Origin: Irpex lacteus
Taxonomy: Eukaryota; Basidiomycota; Agaricomycetes; Polyporales; Irpicaceae
DNA: 64,000 nucleotides
Reading direction: 5' to 3'
Assembly: GCA_001986395.2 (NCBI GenBank)
Contig: MQVO02000002.1
Location: 2,232,001 to 2,296,000, forward strand
Of the stretch, positions 60,733 to 64,000 are shown one piece after another. How positions within the stretch are numbered: the stretch's first letter is position 1; each line of letters starts with the position of its first letter. A program made the position numbers and the translations under genes. A model generated the notes under the pieces. That model was given only the letters and a program-made list of their open reading frames with translations. It searched no databases and was not told the origin of the DNA.

Positions 60733-62904
60733 TCACGCTGATACATCCCCAACAAACGGCCCCCGCCCCTCCGCCTTCACGTCCATCACCTTCCACATCT
60801 TACACCCCTTCCCGTCGTTCTGTGCGCCCGCGTAACACGTCCACCAGTATTTCTGCACTAGGCTTCTTTTCTCCTTCTCCTTGCCCACTTCTCCCTTATC
60901 CTTGCTCTCCTTCGTCACCTCGCCCTCGCCTTTCCCCGTTACCTCGCCCGTCCCCGTTACCTCGCCCTTCCCCGTTACCTCGCCCTCGCTCTTCTCCGTT
61001 CCCTCAAACTCGCCCATCCCACTGTTGTTTACTTTAGCCAGTGACTCCTCGACATACCGATTCTTCATATCCGGCCTCAAAATACACGGAACACCGCATA
61101 AACACCTCGGGATCGACGACGGACGGAAGTCGGGTCTGTAGAACCGGAAGGTTATGTTTATGCGTGCGTTGTACGCTGGCGTGAGTCCAAACTCCTCTGG
61201 CAGGGTACCAGTGGAGGAGGAAGTGGAGGAGGAAGATGGGCGAGGAAAGGAAGGGTGGAAAGGCTCGATGACCGTCTGCGGCGGGATAGAGTGTTTGAAG
61301 CGTTCTTGGCACGAGGCGTGCATAATCGTCAACTTCAACCACACCAACAACCACACCCACCCAACACCACACCGTATAATTCAAGTTGAGTTGAGCGAGA
61401 TGTACTATGGGGAGAGTGGGAGAGAGAAGAGAGGGGACGCACGGAGTTGTTAGGCAACGGTATGTTATACGTCCTTGCGCTCCGCTTGTCCTTCTCGTCT
61501 GTCGGTACGACCTCGCGTAGGCGGAATATTCGTGTCGTTCCTACAGTATCACCCACCCAGTCATCCACCCAACCAAGCAACACCACCACCAACACCATCA
61601 CAGTTGCACTACATCAGCTAGGGAGGCGTAGGAGGATAGCTGGAGGCTCACCAAGGCTGAGACTCGCGATGGTAGGATAAGGCCCGAGGTAGGTCAGCTG
61701 GTCGGAGTGGAACCCGACGCTCTCGCTTCCGCCTTCGTAGCGGTTCGAGGCTGCTACGTTCGCGCGCCATATCACTCTCTCCTTCTCTCCTTTCTCTTTC
61801 TCTCCCTCCTTCCCTTTCCCTGTCCCCTTCTCCCTCTCCCTGAACGTTGAGTCACCATGTTCATCGAGCAGAACAGGTTCCCCACCTCCAGCAAGCAGAT
61901 CAGGCTCTCCACCCCACTCAAGCGGATACCTCTCCCTTTTCCGCAGTTCTGCGTTTACTATGCGCTCGACGTACTCGCAGGCTTCTTCCATTTCTGGCGG
62001 GAAGTAGTCTGGTGGAGGGGTTGGACGGCCGTTGTACCTACGCACGATCAAAATTCAAGTTCGCTTCGTAGGCAAGGAGTGCGTGGGTATTGGAAGGAGA
62101 ATTGATAGTACTGACCAGAACTGCGCGGCCTCCTGCGCGTCCTTTTCCGAGTTCGTGGCAGATTTGCGTACGAAGAAGGACGTCCGGTGGGGACTCTCGA
62201 CGACGCGGTCGAATAGCCACCATTTGTTGCGCTGCCACGTCTCGCTGTGGTCTATCATCGCATAATACAGTCTAGCCCGTATACCAGATTCGTTCAAAGT
62301 ATCGTTTAAAATTCATAAGTAAGTAAACTCACCGACATGCCAACTCCGGCGGCAACACCGACAAATGCATAGTGCACGGCACATGCTTCGCGATGAGCTC
62401 TGGCGTCGCCAACGTCAATGGAGGATACTTCGGCGGCTTGGGTGCGGTGGAGGTGGGTGGGCGGAGGAGGTTGAGGAACTCTGTCTTCGAGACGGGTTTG
62501 ACGGGTTTGACTGGGCTCAGTGTATCTGGCGGGGCGGGTTTTGAATTTCCTTCAATGAAGTCGCTGTTATCTGCAGTCAGAGACGGTGATGCTGTCCTCT
62601 TGGGATTGGCCTTCTTCTTGGGACTTGGGGATGCATCGGGAAGCCGTTCATTTGGGACCAGCCACCCCTCGAGTCCTTGCTTGCGTTTCCTCTTTACTCC
62701 CCTGGAGATCTTGCCGACACTATCCGGCGCGGTCTTCTTACTGCTTTCCCCCTTAGTCTTCGCATTCAAGCGGGCTGCTGCACGTTCGACGTCGCCGTCA
62801 GCCTGTACAAGCGCGTCGAGCAGTGATGCTGAGTCATTCGGGGGGTCGTCTAGCAGACTTGACAGGAGAGCGAGAAGGACCTCTGTATCTTCCGTGTCAT
62901 GCAT
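60733..62904 (-). CDS. AlkB-type 2OG/Fe(II) DNA dioxygenase with CUE and GRF domains
   Basis: Likely repairs alkylated DNA bases by oxidative demethylation. From ATG 62904: a CUE-like helical start (LLDALVQADGDVERAAARLN), a basic linker (GVKRKRKQGLEGWLVPN) and LNLLRPP. Then the AlkB fold: HVPCTMHLSVLPPELACR, YNGRPTPPPDYFPPEM, iron ligands in VGFHSDQLTYLGPYPTIASL (H-x-D), TTRIFRLRE, NNSLTIMHASCQERFKHSIP (second His) and the 2OG-binding ARINITFRFYRPDFRP. Last comes a GRF-type zinc finger, RCLCGVPCILRPD...YWWTCYAGAQNDGKGCKMW. Between the zinc-finger halves lies a Gly/Glu/Thr/Lys repeat (SEGEVTGKGEVTGTGEVTGK) encoded by a degenerate 18-bp repeat at about 60920-61010. Several short introns. The three-domain order CUE-AlkB-GRF is one I associate with fungal AlkB2/3-like proteins. 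Confidence 0.88.
60920..61010. repeat. 18-bp repeat inside the AlkB-family gene
   Basis: CCCCGTTACCTCGCCC-type units repeat about four times (period 18, one of 24). In the gene they encode GEVTGK/GEVTGT and lengthen the loop between the two cysteine pairs of the GRF finger. Confidence 0.75.
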
Positions 62905-63181
62905 CTATCAATAAACCCCTCTGATATTTGACAGCCGTATGTCTCGAACCCTTGCAGATGACAGAGGTGGTGGTCAAGAGAAAAGCGAGCTAATTAGCGG
63001 CAAACGCGCCAAATGACACGGTCACGTGTAACCGCCATATAAGGCGTGGGTTTCGTGATGGACAGCCGAGCTGCCGCTATCTCGTGAGGGTGTCCATACG
63101 GTCTTCTCAGCCATGGACCTCCGCTTCCGTGTCTTGCTCTCAACCACTCGATAACGCACTCACCGACGCCCCACGACGACG
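62905..63181. promoter_or_regulatory. Bidirectional promoter interval, AlkB gene and M24 peptidase
   Basis: 277 nt separate the two divergent ATGs. The sequence contains GGTCACGTG at about 63020 (a CACGTG box) and a run of CT-rich DNA before the peptidase start. Promoter function is inferred from position. Confidence 0.4.
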
Positions 63182-64000
63182 ATGAGTATGAGCACGAAGG
63201 GAGACTTTGAGCTCGGTAGCGAGAAGGCGACGCCTAAGGGGAGATGCGCTCTTCGATCGCGGTTGAATAGAGTGAGTACTACAGTTCATACGTATACTAC
63301 GAGGTAACTGGGATAGTGCTGACGTTGCTACTGCAGGTTACGACGCTCTTTCTGGCAGCAGCCGCTCTCCTCACCCTCCTCTACCACCTCTCCTTCAAGT
63401 TCCCATCATCGCATCACACACAACGCTCTACAACTCCCGACTTCTCCTCCCTCGCAACCCACTGCGCCCACACCAAACCAATCCCACCAACCTCCTTCAT
63501 CGCCCGCCAAGACCGTCTCGCACAAACCCTCCACTCCCTCGGCGCGTCCGCCTACATAGCCGAACCAGGCGCAAACGCAGCCTACTACGCCAACCTCTCC
63601 CTGGACAACTGGTACCTCTCCGAACGCCCGCTTCTCCTGTTGATCACTCCAGTCGAGGATGGGAACGGTGATGTGAGCGCGAACGTGTCGGTGCTTACGC
63701 CTGCGTTTGAGGCGACGAGGGCGAGGGGATTGCCTATTCCTAGTGGGAAGGAGATTGTGTACCCTGAATGGCCGGAGGACGCTAATCCGTATGAGATCGC
63801 CGTGTCTGCTATTCCTGGACTGAAAGCTTCTGACGGGGCGAATGGGAAGATATTTGTGGACGGTGCGATGAGGAACTTTGTGGTTGATGGGTTGCAGGAG
63901 GCTGTGGGCACGCACGCGCGTGTGTCTAGCGCACCTGTCGAAGTGAGGCGTTTGAGGGAGAGGAAGACGGAAGAGGAGCTCGATATCATGAAATGCGTTA
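63182..64000 (+). CDS. Membrane-anchored M24 peptidase (Xaa-Pro aminopeptidase-like), N-terminal part
   Basis: Cut by the window end. Start MSMSTKGDFELGSEKATPKG at 63182 is a short cytosolic tail. After an intron (63270 to about 63336) one membrane helix (TTLFLAAAALLTLLYHLSF) follows, making a type II protein with the catalytic part outside the cytosol. Then comes a creatinase-N-like domain: FIARQDRLAQTLHSLGASAY, IAEPGANAAYYANLSLDNWY, LSERPLLLLITPVEDG, VLTPAFEATRARGLPIPSGK, YPEWPEDANPYEIAV, EVRRLRERKTEEELDIMK. Together, R-x-x-x-L/L, A-Y-Y-x-N and the E-x-R-x-x-K-T-x-E-E-x-x-I-M-K boundary are typical for the N-domain of M24B proteases. The metal-binding half lies beyond base 64000. Basic residues before the helix agree with the topology. 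Confidence 0.85.

Overview
The window looks like nuclear DNA of a mushroom-type fungus (Basidiomycota, probably Agaricomycetes). Protein genes are cut by many introns of about 45-70 nt with GT..AG ends. Genes are dense and lie on both strands, with no operons. Several families are ones I know mainly from Agaricomycetes: degenerate F-box/LRR proteins, cysteine-knuckle proteins and multi-pass orphan membrane proteins. Everything was read by eye from sequence. Exon joins were checked by phase where positions are given; functions rest on recognised motifs, not on database searches.

Layout. 0-4 kb: an orphan membrane protein running off the left edge (-), then PIG-H of the GPI-anchor pathway (+). 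4.1-8.6 kb: one long minus-strand reading frame joining an ESCRT-III regulator (IST1) to a Rab GAP (TBC1D13-like). 9-10.2 kb: a small four-pass membrane protein (-). 11.2-15.9 kb: HEAT-repeat regulatory subunit of protein phosphatase 4 (-). 17-19.7 kb: aspartate aminotransferase (-) with an unusual 680-nt intron. 21.7-22 kb: a tiny AN1 zinc-finger protein (-). 23.6-25.2 kb: plasma-membrane syntaxin Sso1/2 (-). 26.5-29 kb: a paralogue of the left-edge membrane protein (+). 29.9-31.6 kb: ALG3 mannosyltransferase (-). 31.7-34 kb: two tandem AIG1/FAR-17a genes (+). 34.4-36.2 kb: argininosuccinate lyase (+). 37.2-38.2 kb: an orphan membrane protein (-). 38.8-41.4 kb: WD40 protein CMR1 (-), whose C-terminus runs into a 15-bp minisatellite. 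42-42.9 kb: cysteine-knuckle protein (+). 43-47.3 kb: two tandem F-box-like genes plus a relic of a third. 47.4-52.1 kb: TRAPPII subunit TRAPPC10/Trs130 (-). 52.3 kb: an intron-containing tRNA-Ser(GCU). 52.6-53.5 kb: prolyl-4-hydroxylase-like oxygenase (+). 53.7-55.3 kb: RNA helicase RRP3 (-). 55.7-57.1 kb: RTA1-family protein (-). 58.4-60.6 kb: a 1.2-kb tandem duplication. 60.7-62.9 kb: AlkB-type DNA dioxygenase with CUE and GRF domains (-). 63.2 kb to the end: a membrane-anchored M24 (Xaa-Pro) peptidase, cut by the window edge (+).

The genes do not form a biosynthetic cluster or a defence island. A loose theme is housekeeping of the endomembrane system (PIG-H, IST1/TBC, Sso, ALG3, TRAPPC10, RTA1). 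The other strong theme is local duplication: AIG1 pair, F-box pair plus relic, 58-60 kb repeat, CMR1 minisatellite, and an inverted pair of membrane-protein paralogues about 25 kb apart. The most novel items are the IST1-TBC fused frame, with an intron whose retention would release a stand-alone IST1, and the minisatellite-encoded tail of CMR1.
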